Numbered from the stretch's first letter, positions 52,058 through 60,952 are shown. The stretch: 64,000 bases of DNA from Iamia sp963728655 (GCA_963728655.1 CAVSLD010000006.1:806001-870000), one strand, 5' to 3'. Program-made: numbers and translations. The notes: a model not told the origin generated them from the letters alone.

Positions 52058-52474
52058 ATGGCCGCAGTCCTCAGCCCCGCACCGTCGCTCCGCCCCGCCC
52101 CCACCGGGTGGCGCGCCCCCGCCCCCCGCCCCGCCCTGCGGGTGCTCGAGGGGGGCCGCTCGGCCCGGGCCATGGCACCGGTCTACCGCCGCCGGCGGGT
52201 GCTGGCCGCGCTCGTGCTGGTCACCGTGCTGGTCGTGGGGTGGCAGCTCGTCCAGGCCGCCACCGGGGTGGCCGCCGGGTGGTCGGCGCCCACCCCCGCC
52301 ACCATCGACGGGCCCACCGTCGTGGTCGAGGCCGATGCCGGCGACACCCTCTGGACCCTCGCTCGCGAGGTGCGGCCCACAGGCGACGTGCGCCCCGCGG
52401 TCGAGGCCATCCTGGCCGAGCGGGGCAGCGCCGAGCTCGAGGTCGGCGACCGGGTCCGTGTCCCCGTCGGCTGA
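52058..52474 (+). CDS. SOS-induced LysM-domain membrane protein, cell-division-inhibitor-like
   Basis: A 138-residue protein with a Pro/Ala-rich cytoplasmic N-terminus, one membrane segment (VLAALVLVTVLVVGWQLVQ, about 46-66) and a C-terminal LysM domain (VVVEADAGDTLWTLAREV to LEVGDRVRVPVG) that would bind peptidoglycan outside. This matches the layout and position of known SOS division inhibitors encoded next to lexA (YneA in Bacillus, ChiZ in Mycobacterium, DivS in Corynebacterium). Sequence identity cannot be judged by eye, so the role is inferred. Two perfect LexA boxes lie upstream; AGGGAGGA precedes ATG 52058. Confidence 0.8.
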   Translation: MAAVLSPAPSLRPAPTGWRAPAPRPALRVLEGGRSARAMAPVYRRRRVLAALVLVTVLVVGWQLVQAATGVAAGWSAPTPATIDGPTVVVEADAGDTLWTLAREVRPTGDVRPAVEAILAERGSAELEVGDRVRVPVG

Positions 52475-52607
52475 GACCGCCACCGCCCCGGCGCCCGCCG
52501 GCCCGCCCCGGCGGCGCCGCCGCACCCCGTTCCGCTTCGTGGTGGCCGACCTGGCCCGGGGGGCAACGACAGGAGCGCCTCCGGGTCGGCCGGGTAGCGT
52601 CCCCCGC

Positions 52608-53072
52608 GTGCGCTGCCCCGCCTGCTCGACCCTCGACGACAAGGTCGTCGACTCCCGGGCCTCCGACGACGGCTCGGCCATCCGTCGGCGGCGCGAGTGC
52701 GCCGGTTGCGGGCACCGCTTCACCACCTTCGAGCGGGTCGACGAGGCCCCGCTCATGGTGCTCAAGACCACCGGCGAGCGCCAGGCCTTCGACCGCGACA
52801 AGGTCGTGGCCGGCGTGGTCGCGGCGGCCAAGAACCGACCGGTGAGCCCGGCCCAGATCGACGCCCTGGCCACCGGTGTGGAGGACAGCCTCCGGCGCCG
52901 CGGCGGCGACGTCGAGTCCACCCGCATCGGCCTGGCCGTGCTCGAGCGGCTGCGGGAGATCGACGAGGTCGCCTACCTGCGCTTCGCCTCCGTCTACAAG
53001 GACTTCACCGGCGTCGACGACTTCGCCGACGAGGTTCGCCTGCTGCTCAAGGACGGACCGCCCGCCAGCTAG
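52608..53072 (+). CDS. nrdR: transcriptional repressor NrdR
   Basis: NrdR senses nucleotides and represses ribonucleotide reductase genes. The 154-residue protein has the zinc ribbon CPAC...CAGC (from residue 3, with RRRRECAGCGHRFTTFE) and an ATP-cone domain (VLKTTGERQAFDRDKV, about residues 47-137). TAGCGT (52595-52600) lies seven nucleotides before GTG 52608. nrdJ is 5 kb downstream with NrdR-box-like palindromes in its leader, so the regulon is partly contained in this window. Confidence 0.95.
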   Translation: MRCPACSTLDDKVVDSRASDDGSAIRRRRECAGCGHRFTTFERVDEAPLMVLKTTGERQAFDRDKVVAGVVAAAKNRPVSPAQIDALATGVEDSLRRRGGDVESTRIGLAVLERLREIDEVAYLRFASVYKDFTGVDDFADEVRLLLKDGPPAS

Positions 53073-53085
53073 GGCGCCGGGCCTG

Positions 53086-53856
53086 TCAGGCCCGGGTGCG
53101 GTCCCGCAGCAGGCGCCAGAAGAGCACGCCGTCGTGCTCGAGGAGGTGGGCACCGTCCCAGGCCCGGGGGGCGGCGGCCATCCCCACCATGGGGGCGATG
53201 CGGGGCGCGTCGCCGCCCACCACCATGGGGTCGAGGGTGAGGCACACCTCGTCGACCAGGTCGTCGGCCACCAGCAGCCCGTTCAGGGTCGGTCCCCCCT
53301 CGCACACGGCCACGTCGACGCCTCGGCGGTCGAGCTCGCCCACCAGGGCGTGGGCGCCGACGCCGCCGTCGGGCCCGGCGCCGACCTCCACCAGCTCGGC
53401 CACGGCCTGGAGCCGACGGCGGGCGGGGAGGGGGGCCGAGGGCGGGTGCACCACCAGGGGGGCCTCGGTGGTGCCGTCGGCCTCGGTGAAGAGCCGCTGG
53501 TCGGGGTCGAGGGCGAGGCTGCGGGTCACCACCACCAGCCGGGGGTGGGGGGCCTGGCCCCGCGCGGCCCGGGCCTCGGCCGCGTCGGCGGTGGCCCGCA
53601 CGGGGCCGTAGTCCTCGGTGCGCACGGTGCCGGCGCCGGCGACCACCACGTCGGCCACCGCCCGCACGGCCCGGAACACCAGGAGGTCGCCCGCGCCACC
53701 CAGCGCACCGGAGCGCCCGCCCACCGTCGCCGCCCCGTCGGCCGACGACGCGAACAGCGAGGCGACCCACGGGCGCCCCGACGGGCGGGGCCGGTCCACG
53801 GCGTAGGCGAGCAAGGGGTCGACCTGGTCCACCGGGTCGGGCAGCAGCTGGCGCAC
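53086..53856 (-). CDS. RibD C-terminal / dihydrofolate reductase-like protein
   Basis: A 256-residue protein of the RibD-C reductase family: VASLFASSADGAATVGGRSG (N-terminal block), DVVVAGAGTVRTEDYGPV, PRLVVVTRSLALDP, VCEGGPTLNGLLVADDLVDE and CLTLDPMVVGG. In riboflavin synthesis this domain reduces a pyrimidine; stand-alone versions serve varied F420- or NADPH-dependent reductions. No other riboflavin gene is close, so the substrate is open. GTG 53856 has TAGGGT (53868-53863) six nucleotides upstream. Confidence 0.85.
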   Translation of the reverse strand: MRQLLPDPVDQVDPLLAYAVDRPRPSGRPWVASLFASSADGAATVGGRSGALGGAGDLLVFRAVRAVADVVVAGAGTVRTEDYGPVRATADAAEARAARGQAPHPRLVVVTRSLALDPDQRLFTEADGTTEAPLVVHPPSAPLPARRRLQAVAELVEVGAGPDGGVGAHALVGELDRRGVDVAVCEGGPTLNGLLVADDLVDEVCLTLDPMVVGGDAPRIAPMVGMAAAPRAWDGAHLLEHDGVLFWRLLRDRTRA

Positions 53857-53945
53857 GCCGGGACCCTACGACGCCCACCGCCCCGGCCGGACCGGTTCGC
53901 CGCCGGGGGCGGGCGGCCCCGGGGCGGGCCTGGCACCATGAGCCC

Positions 53946-56246
53946 ATGACCGCCGTGGACCCCGACACCCGGGCCGAGACCGCTCCCGCCGCCGACACGG
54001 GGACGCGCACCGCGTTCCGCACCTGCCCCCTGTGCGAGGCGGGCTGCGGGCTGGAGATCACCGTGGCGCGCGACGAGGCCGGCTCCGAGCGGGTCACCCG
54101 CATCCGGGGCGACCGGGCCGACGTGTTCAGCCACGGGTTCATCTGCCCCAAGGGCTCCACGCTCCGCCAGCTCCACGAGGACCCGGACCGGCTCCGCCGG
54201 CCGGTGGTGAAGCGCGACGGCGCGTTCGTCGAGGTGGGGTGGGACGAGGCCTTCGCCGAGGTCGACCGCCTCCTCGGTGGGGTGATCGCCGAGCACGGCC
54301 GCCAGGGCCTCGGCGTCTACGTGGGCAACCCCAACGCCCACAACATCTCGGCCCTCGTCTACCTCAAGCCCCTGCTGCGGGCCCTCGGCACCACCAACGT
54401 CTTCTCCGCCTCCACCGTCGACCAGCGGCCCAAGGAGATCTCCTCGGCCCTCATGTTCGGCACCGGCCTCAGCGTGCCCGTGCCCGACCTGGACCGCACC
54501 GACCACCTGTTCCTGCTCGGGGCCAACCCGCTGGAGTCCAACGGCAGCCTGGCCACCGCACCGGACTGGCCCGGCCGCCTCGACGCCATCCGGGAGCGGG
54601 GCGGGCGCATCGTGGTGGTCGACCCCCGCCGGACCAAGACCGCCGACCGGGCCGACGAGTGGGTGGCCATCCGTCCCGGCACCGACGCCCTGCTGCTGGC
54701 GGCCATGGCCACCACCCTCCTCGACGAGGGGCTGACCGACACGAGCGCGCTGGATGCGCACCTGGCCGGCCTCGATGCCCTCCCCGCCCTGCTGGCCCCG
54801 TTCACCCCCGAGGCCGTGGCCCCCGCCACCGGCATCGCGGCCGACGACATCCGCCGCCTGGCGCGCGACCTGGCCGCCGCCCCCACCGCCGCGGTCTACG
54901 GCCGCATCGGCACCACCACCGCCGAGTTCGGCACGGTGGCCTCGTGGCTCGTCGACGTGCTGGCCGTGCTGACCGGCAACCTCGACCGGGCGGGCGGCTC
55001 GATGTTCACCCGCGCCGCCGCCGGCTCGGCCACCACCCGGGGCGCGCCCGGCGTCGGTCGCGGCCTGCGCCTCGGCCGCCACGCCTCCCGCGTGCGGGGC
55101 CTGCCCGAGACGATGGGTGAGCTGCCGGCGGCGTGCCTGGCCGAGGAGATCGACACGCCGGGGGAGGGCCAGATCCGGGCCATGGTCACCGTGGCCGGCA
55201 ACCCCGTGGTGTCGACACCTCACAGCGACCGCCTCGACGCCGCCCTGGCCGGGCTGGACGCCATGGTCGCGGTCGACATCTACGTCAACGAGACGACCCG
55301 CCACGCCGACGTGATCCTCCCCGCACCCAGCGCGCTGGAGAAGCCCCACTACGACCTGGCCCTGCTGCAGCTGGCCATCCGCAACGTGGCCAACTGGAGC
55401 GACCCGGTCCTCGAGCGGGAGCCCGGCCAGCCCGACGAGTGGGAGGTGCTGGCCCGTCTGGCCCTCATCGCCCAGGGCATGGGCCCCGACGCCGACCCCG
55501 CGGTGGTCGACGACCTCGTGGTCGACTCCCTGGTGTCGGCCGCGGTGGGCGACGAGCACGGCCCGGTGGCCGGGCGCGACCCCCAGGAGATCAAGGACGC
55601 CCTGGGCGCCGAGCGGGGCCCGGCCCGCGTCGTCGACCTCATGCTGCGCACCGGTCCCTACGGCGACGCCTTCGGGGCCCGCCCCGACGGCCTGAGCCTG
55701 GCCGCCCTGCGCGCCGCCCCCCACGGCGTCGACGAGGGGGCGCTGGAGCCCCGGCTGCCCGAGGTGCTGCGCACCCCCAGCGGCAAGGTCGAGCTGGCGC
55801 CCGAGCACATCACCTCCGACCTGCCCCGGCTGGAGGCGGCCCTGGCCGCCGACCCCGACCGCCTGCGCCTGGTCGGCCGGCGCGACGTGCGCTCCAACAA
55901 CTCGTGGATGCACAACGTCGAGGTGCTGGTGAAGGGCCGACCCCGGTGCACGCTGCACGTCCACCCCGACGACGCCGCCCGGCTGGAGCTGGTCGACGGC
56001 GCCACGGCGCGGGTCCGCTCCCGGGTCGGCGAGGTCGAGGCCCCGGTCGAGGTCACCGACCGGGTGCGCCCCGGTGTCGTGAGCCTCCCCCACGGCTGGG
56101 GCCACGACCACCCCGAGGTCCGCCTCGACGTGGCTCGGCGCCACGCCGGGGTCAACAGCAACGTGCTCACCGACGACGCCGTCGTCGACGTCCCCTCGGG
56201 CACGGCCGTGCTCAACGGCATCCCCGTCGAGGTGGCACCCGTCTAG
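53946..56246 (+). CDS. molybdopterin-dependent oxidoreductase (formate dehydrogenase/nitrate reductase superfamily)
   Basis: A 766-residue single-chain enzyme of the DMSO-reductase superfamily. The [4Fe-4S] site is Cys27-x2-Cys30-x3-Cys34 and Cys67 (GFICPKG). Pterin-binding blocks follow: LFLLGANPLESNGS, VVVDPRRTKTADRADEW, and the C-terminal MHNVEVLVKGRP and SLPHGWGHDHPE. In place of the Cys or Sec molybdenum ligand the region reads SASTVDQRPK, so the ligand may be Ser or none from protein, unlike formate dehydrogenase H or NapA. No electron-transfer subunit gene or Mo-cofactor gene is adjacent. Substrate unknown. Confidence 0.87.
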   Translation: MTAVDPDTRAETAPAADTGTRTAFRTCPLCEAGCGLEITVARDEAGSERVTRIRGDRADVFSHGFICPKGSTLRQLHEDPDRLRRPVVKRDGAFVEVGWDEAFAEVDRLLGGVIAEHGRQGLGVYVGNPNAHNISALVYLKPLLRALGTTNVFSASTVDQRPKEISSALMFGTGLSVPVPDLDRTDHLFLLGANPLESNGSLATAPDWPGRLDAIRERGGRIVVVDPRRTKTADRADEWVAIRPGTDALLLAAMATTLLDEGLTDTSALDAHLAGLDALPALLAPFTPEAVAPATGIAADDIRRLARDLAAAPTAAVYGRIGTTTAEFGTVASWLVDVLAVLTGNLDRAGGSMFTRAAAGSATTRGAPGVGRGLRLGRHASRVRGLPETMGELPAACLAEEIDTPGEGQIRAMVTVAGNPVVSTPHSDRLDAALAGLDAMVAVDIYVNETTRHADVILPAPSALEKPHYDLALLQLAIRNVANWSDPVLEREPGQPDEWEVLARLALIAQGMGPDADPAVVDDLVVDSLVSAAVGDEHGPVAGRDPQEIKDALGAERGPARVVDLMLRTGPYGDAFGARPDGLSLAALRAAPHGVDEGALEPRLPEVLRTPSGKVELAPEHITSDLPRLEAALAADPDRLRLVGRRDVRSNNSWMHNVEVLVKGRPRCTLHVHPDDAARLELVDGATARVRSRVGEVEAPVEVTDRVRPGVVSLPHGWGHDHPEVRLDVARRHAGVNSNVLTDDAVVDVPSGTAVLNGIPVEVAPV

Positions 56247-56282
56247 CGCCGGCCCGGCACCGGGCGGGGCCCGGCGGAGGGC

Positions 56283-56804
56283 TCAGGCCGCAGGGTCGGC
56301 GGGCGGGTCCTCGGCGCCGAGGGCGGCGTCGGGGTGGACCACCGAGCGCACCCGGCGCAGGGCGCAGGAGAGGGCATCGAGGTCGTCGTCGCCCAGGACG
56401 CCGGTGAACCACTGGTCGATGAGCGCGACGTGCCCGGGCAGCACGGTCAGCATGAGCTCGCGGCCGCTGGGGGAGAGGAGGGCGAAGGACCCCCGGCCGT
56501 CGTCGGGGCAGGGCCGCCGCTCGAGGAGGCCGCGGCCCTCGAGCCGGTCGGCCAGGCGGGTGAGGCCGCTCGACGACAGGCCGATCTGGCGGGCCAGGTC
56601 GTTCATCCGCAGCTGGCCGGCGGGGGAGCGCCCCAGGCGCAGGAGGACCTCGAACTCCGACACGGTGAGCTCGTGCTCGGCCAGCTGGTCGCCCAGCCGG
56701 CGCTCCAGGCCGGTGGTGACCTCCACGAGCAGTCCGAGGGCGGTGAGCCGGGGGTCGTCGAGGGCCGCGGGGTCGCCGTCGGCGGGGAGGGAGGGGAACG
56801 CCAT
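56283..56804 (-). CDS. MarR-family transcriptional regulator
   Basis: A 173-residue MarR regulator with the winged helix at about residues 45-110 (LTVSEFEVLLRLGRSP, LARQIGLSSSGLTRLADRLE, GRGLLERRPCPDDGRG). ATG 56804. It is divergent from the YceI gene over 96 bp that contain GTTG-TCTACG-CAAC (56862-56875), a likely operator for both. The ligand is unknown; YceI proteins bind isoprenoid-like lipids, which suggests a lipophilic or oxidative signal. Confidence 0.9.
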   Translation of the reverse strand: MAFPSLPADGDPAALDDPRLTALGLLVEVTTGLERRLGDQLAEHELTVSEFEVLLRLGRSPAGQLRMNDLARQIGLSSSGLTRLADRLEGRGLLERRPCPDDGRGSFALLSPSGRELMLTVLPGHVALIDQWFTGVLGDDDLDALSCALRRVRSVVHPDAALGAEDPPADPAA

Positions 56805-56861
56805 GGGTCACCGATCTTCGCTCATCGGGGAACAGAACTCACGACGGGCCGGTTGGAAGTA

Positions 56862-56875
56862 GTTGTCTACGCAAC
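56862..56875. promoter_or_regulatory. putative MarR operator in the MarR/YceI intergenic region
   Basis: GTTG (56862-56865), 6 bp, CAAC (56872-56875), flanked by further partial symmetry (AGTA before and GAACT after). It lies 26 bp before the YceI start and 58 bp from the MarR start, so one site could control both divergent genes. Confidence 0.5.
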
Positions 56876-56900
56876 GAACTCACCCACCAGGAGCCCTCCC

Positions 56901-57485
56901 ATGACCGACACCACGACCACCCTGCCGACCCGCCAGGCCCACGGCCTCACCGTGCCCGAGCCCGGCGTGTTCGCCGTCGACACCAGCCACTCCGAGCTCA
57001 CCTTCTCGGTGCGCCACATGATGGTCTCCAAGGTCCGGGGTCGCTTCGGCCAGGTGTCGGGCTCGATCACCATCGCCGATGCCCTCGAGGACTCGAGCGT
57101 CGAGGTCACCATCGGCGTCGGGTCGATCGACACCGGGGCGCCCGACCGCGACGGGCACCTCACCAGCGCCGACTTCTTCGACGCCGAGACCTACCCCGAG
57201 ATCACCTTCCGCTCCACCGGCGTCCGCGACATCGACGGCGACGAGTTCACCCTGGAGGGCGACCTGACCGTCCGCGACGTCACCCGCCCGGTGAGCTTCC
57301 GGGCCACCTACAACGGCGTGGGCAAGAACCCGTGGGGCGCCCTGGTCGTCGGCTTCGAGGGCTCGGTCGAGATCGACCGCGAGGACTTCGGCCTCACCTG
57401 GAACCAGACCCTCGAGACCGGCGGCGTGCTCGTCGGCAAGGTGGCCACCATCGACATCGCCCTCGAGGCCTCGCCCGAGGGTTGA
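56901..57485 (+). CDS. YceI-family lipid-binding-like protein
   Basis: A 194-residue protein with the YceI lipocalin-like barrel: VFAVDTSHSELTFSVRHMM, GRFGQVSGSITIAD, SIDTGAPDRDGHLTSADFFD, YPEITFRSTGVRDI, LTVRDVTRPVSF and a C-terminal GFEGSVEIDREDFGLTW. No signal peptide is seen, so it is probably cytoplasmic, unlike E. coli YceI. ATG 56901 has AGGAG upstream. Divergent from and probably regulated by the MarR gene. Confidence 0.92.
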   Translation: MTDTTTTLPTRQAHGLTVPEPGVFAVDTSHSELTFSVRHMMVSKVRGRFGQVSGSITIADALEDSSVEVTIGVGSIDTGAPDRDGHLTSADFFDAETYPEITFRSTGVRDIDGDEFTLEGDLTVRDVTRPVSFRATYNGVGKNPWGALVVGFEGSVEIDREDFGLTWNQTLETGGVLVGKVATIDIALEASPEG

Positions 57486-57518
57486 CGGCGCCCGCCACCG
57501 CGCAGCGCGCGCCCCCGA

Positions 57519-57551
57519 GCCCCCACGACCGCAGTCCGCGCGGTCGGGGGC
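57519..57551 (+). terminator. YceI terminator hairpin
   Basis: GCCCCC-A-CGACCGC and GCGGTCGGGGGC pair with one bulged base around a 7-nt loop, 34 bp after the YceI stop. It marks the start of the 536-bp non-coding region 57486-58021 before nrdJ, which also holds DnaA-box-like and NrdR-box-like sites. Confidence 0.7.
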
Positions 57552-57577
57552 CGGGGGCGCCCGTCTGTCCCCAGGCT

Positions 57578-57648
57578 TGTGGACAAGGCGGGGGAAATCC
57601 ACGTCTCCGTCCACACAGATCCACAGGCTGTTCCCCTTCCGTTCCACA
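57578..57648. promoter_or_regulatory. cluster of DnaA-box-like sequences upstream of nrdJ
   Basis: TGTGGACAA (57578-57586, reverse of TTGTCCACA) and CCGTCCACA (57607-57615) both fit the actinobacterial DnaA box (Y-Y-R-TCCACA). AGATCCACA (57617-57625) and GTTCCACA (57641-57648) are weaker. Four sites in 71 bp is far above chance. DnaA controls ribonucleotide reductase genes in E. coli, so a similar role here is plausible. Confidence 0.6.
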
Positions 57649-57824
57649 GCCCGCGGTCCGTAGGGTGCGGTCCGTCGACGGGGCCGCGGCGCCTCTCGGA
57701 ACAGTGAGGGTGCGGCTGTCCCTTCCCAGGGGCGGCGTCCGATGGGGGCGACTCCGATGAGCCCGAAGTATGCGCAAGATTTCGCGAGCGCTCCCTGACC
57801 TGGGAGTTCGCGCCGCGGCCACCG

Positions 57825-57855
57825 TTGACACGGGTGTAGTTCCACTGATGTAATT
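57825..57855 (+). promoter_or_regulatory. nrdJ promoter with consensus -35
   Basis: TTGACA (57825-57830) is a perfect -35 element; TGTAAT (57850-57855, 19-bp spacer) is the best -10. The transcript would start near 57862, leaving a leader of about 160 nt before ATG 58022, unlike the leaderless pattern of most genes in the window. Confidence 0.6.
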
Positions 57856-57863
57856 CTCCTCCA

Positions 57864-57921
57864 CGCCACATGTTGTGGTCGAGTCCGGCTCCGCCGGCCG
57901 GCGGCCACAACAGGTTGTGGT
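57864..57921. promoter_or_regulatory. pair of NrdR-box-like 16-bp palindromes
   Basis: Box 2 (57906-57921) is CCACAAC-AG-GTTGTGG, a perfect palindrome. Box 1 (57864-57879) shares its right half (GTTGTGG) and has a degenerate left half with CCACATG. They are 42 bp apart, four helical turns, on the same face. NrdR operators are pairs of 16-bp palindromes near ribonucleotide reductase promoters, and nrdR is in the window. They lie at and just after the predicted transcript start. Confidence 0.7.
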
Positions 57922-58021
57922 CGTCTGATCTGCGGGCAGGGTGGCTCCAGGTCGGCACGGCCCTGGCGTCCGCCCGCTCCGGACGACGGCCCGTCGCCCA
58001 CACCGACCCCCAGGAGTCCCC

Positions 58022-60899
58022 ATGGCCCTCGCCCCCGAGCAGACCGGCATCGGCATCCGCCGCCACTTCACCCGGCCCGACGTGCACCCCTACGACGAGG
58101 TGGCGTGGGACCGGCGCGACGCCGCGCATCACCAACTGGGCCGACGGGTCGGTCGCCTTCGAGCAGCTCGGGGTCGAGTTCCCCACGGACTGGTCGGTCA
58201 ACGCCACCAACATCGTGGCCCAGAAGTACTTCCGGGGGACCCTCGGCACCGACGAGCGGGAGAGCTCGCTGCGCCAGGTCATCGACCGGGTCGCCGACAC
58301 CATCACCACCTGGGGCACCGAGGGCGGCTACTTCACCGACGAGGCCGAGGCCGAGGCGTTCCGGGCCGAGCTCAAGCACCTGCTGGTCACCCAGAAGGCG
58401 GCGTTCAACTCGCCGGTGTGGTTCAACATCGGGGTGCCGGGCGTGCCCCAGCAGGCCAGCGCCTGCTTCATCCTCAGCGTCGACGACGCCATGGACTCCA
58501 TCCTGAACTGGTACCGGGAGGAGGGCACGATCTTCAAGGGCGGCTCCGGCTCCGGCGTCAACCTGTCCAAGATCCGCTCCTCGGTCGAGCCCCTCAAGGG
58601 CGGCGGCACGGCCTCGGGCCCGGTCAGCTTCATGCGCGGCGCGGATGCCTCGGCCGGCACCATCAAGAGCGGCGGCAAGACCCGCCGGGCCGCCAAGATG
58701 GTCATCCTCGACGTGTCCCACCCGGACGTGGAGGAGTTCATCTGGGTCAAGGCCCGCGAGGAGAAGAAGATCCGCGTCCTCGAGCAGGCCGGCTTCGACA
58801 TGAGCCTCGACGGCAAGGACATGGCGTCGGTCCAGTACCAGAACGCCAACAACTCGGTGCGGGTCACCGACGAGTTCATGCAGGCCGTGGTCGACGACGC
58901 CGACTGGCAGCTCCGGGCGGTCACCAGCGGCGAGGTCGTCCGCACGGTGAAGGCCCGCGACCTCATGCGCCAGTTCGCCCAGGCCACCTGGGAGTGCGCC
59001 GATCCGGGCATGCAGTACGACACCACCATCAACCGGTGGCACACCGCGGCCAACACCGATCGCATCAACGGGTCCAACCCGTGCAGCGAGTACATGCACA
59101 TCGACAACTCGGCCTGCAACCTGGCGTCGGTCAACCTGCTCGAGTTCCTCCACGACGGCGTGTTCGACGTGGCCGGCTTCAAGCAGGCCTGCGCGGTCAT
59201 GTTCACCGGCCAGGAGATCCTGGTGGGCCGGGCCGACTACCCGACCGACCCCATCGGCGACAACAGCCGCAAGTTCCGCCAGCTCGGGCTGGGCTACGCC
59301 AACCTCGGCGCCCTGCTCATGGCCACCGGCGCCCCCTACGACTCGGCCCAGGGCCGGGCCTGGGCGGCGGCCATCACCTCGCTCATGACCGGCCACGCCT
59401 ACGAGGTCTCGGCCCGCACCGCGGCCCGCATGGGCCCGTTCTCGGGCTACGCCGAGAACAGCGAGCACATGCTCCGGGTGCTCGACATGCACCGCACCGC
59501 GGCGGCCGACATCGACGAGGAGCTGGTGCCCTCCGAGCTGCTCGGCGCGGCCCAGGAGGCCTGGGACGACGCCTGCGACCTGGCCCAGCAGTTCGGCGTG
59601 CGCAACTCGCAGGCCTCGGTGCTGGCCCCCACCGGCACCATCGGGCTGATGATGGACTGCGACACCACCGGCATCGAGCCCGACCTGGGGCTGGTCAAGA
59701 CCAAGAAGCTGGTGGGCGGCGGCACCATGTCGATCGTCAACCAGACCGTCCCCCGGGCCCTGCGCAACCTGGGCTACGACGAGTCGGCCATCGCCGAGAT
59801 CGTCGCCTACGTCGACGAGAACAAGACCATCGTCGGCGCCCCGGGCCTGAACCCCGACCACCTCGGCGTGTTCGCCTGCTCCATGGGCGACAACACCATC
59901 CACTACCTGGGCCACGTGAAGATGATGGCGGCGGTCCAGCCCTTCATCTCCGGGGCCATCTCCAAGACGGTGAACATGCCCACCGAGGCCACCGTCACCG
60001 ACGTCGAGCAGCTCCACATCGACGCCTGGAAGATGGGCGTCAAGGCCATCGCCATCTACCGCGACGGCTGCAAGGTGTCCCAGCCGCTGTCGATGACCAA
60101 GAAGGAGGGGGCCGACGACGCCCCGGCCGCCGGCGAGGTCGTCGAGCGGGTCGTGGAGAAGGTGGTCGAGAAGGTCATCACGGTGAAGGAGCCGGTGCGC
60201 AAGAAGCTGCCCCGGTCCCGCACCAGCCGCACCTTCGAGTTCCGCGTGGCCGACTGCAAGGGCTTCGTCAGCGTCGGTCAGTACGAGGACGGCCGCCCGG
60301 GCGAGATCTTCATCCGGATCTCCAAGCAGGGCTCCACCCTGGCCGGGATCATGGACGCCTTCGCCGTGTCCATCAGCTACGGCCTCCAGTACGGCGTGCC
60401 GCTGCGGGCCTACGTGGAGACCTTCACCAACACCCGGTTCGAGCCGGCCGGCATGACCGACGACCCCGACATCCGGATCGCCTCGTCGCTGGTCGACTAC
60501 ATGTTCCGGCGCCTGGCCGTCGAGTACCTCTCCTACGAGGAGCGGGCCGAGCTCGGCATCCTCACCGTCTCGGAGCGGACCCAGCCCACGCTGCCCGGCG
60601 TGGAGGAGACCGTCACCGAGACCGTGCAGGGCACCGACGCCTACGCCGATCCCAAGTCGGTCCCCTCGGCCTCCGACCTGGCCCGCGAGCTGGAGGACTC
60701 GGGCCGCAACGAGCCCAGCCTGCTCGACCGGGCCGGCGTCACCGATGCCGAGTCGGCCCCGGCCCGCCAGGTCCCGCAGGTCCAGCCCCAGCCCCGGACC
60801 TCGGATGCCCCCTACTGCATGCAGTGCGGCGTCCAGATGGTGCGGGCCGGCTCCTGCCACGCCTGCCCCAGCTGCGGCAGCACCAGCGGCTGCAGCTGA
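58022..60899 (+). CDS. nrdJ: adenosylcobalamin-dependent (class II) ribonucleoside-diphosphate reductase, one frameshift
   Basis: Reduces ribonucleotides to deoxyribonucleotides with vitamin B12 and needs no oxygen-built radical subunit. About 958 residues. From ATG 58022 the start (GIGIRRHFTRPDVHPYDEVAWDRRDA) is interrupted by one extra C near 58125, after which RITNWADGSVAFEQLGV continues in frame to the end. Landmarks: NIVAQKYFRG, FNSPVWFNIG, FKGGSGSGVNLSKIRSS, NPCSEYMHIDNSACNLAS, PTGTIGLMMDCDTTGIEP. A TSCPD domain and a C-terminal CMQCG...CPSC zinc motif end the protein. The frameshift is probably a sequence error. Confidence 0.95.
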
Positions 60900-60918
60900 C
60901 CTGACCCCGGTCCCCGCG

Positions 60919-60952
60919 GACGAGGCCCGGCGCTCCGGCGCCGGGCCTCGTC
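60919..60952 (+). terminator. nrdJ terminator
   Basis: A 15-bp perfect stem, GACGAGGCCCGGCGC (60919-60933) and GCGCCGGGCCTCGTC (60938-60952), with a TCCG tetraloop, 20 bp after the stop. The rest of 60900-61107 shows no gene. Confidence 0.9.

Noticed and set aside
57578..57648. DnaA boxes as a chromosomal origin
   Set aside because: Origins in actinomycetes lie by dnaA, dnaN and gidB; none is here, and only four sites occur. Control of nrdJ is the better reading.
57700..58021. A cobalamin riboswitch before the B12-dependent nrdJ
   Set aside because: I looked for the conserved B12-box core and found none. Class II reductases often lack one.
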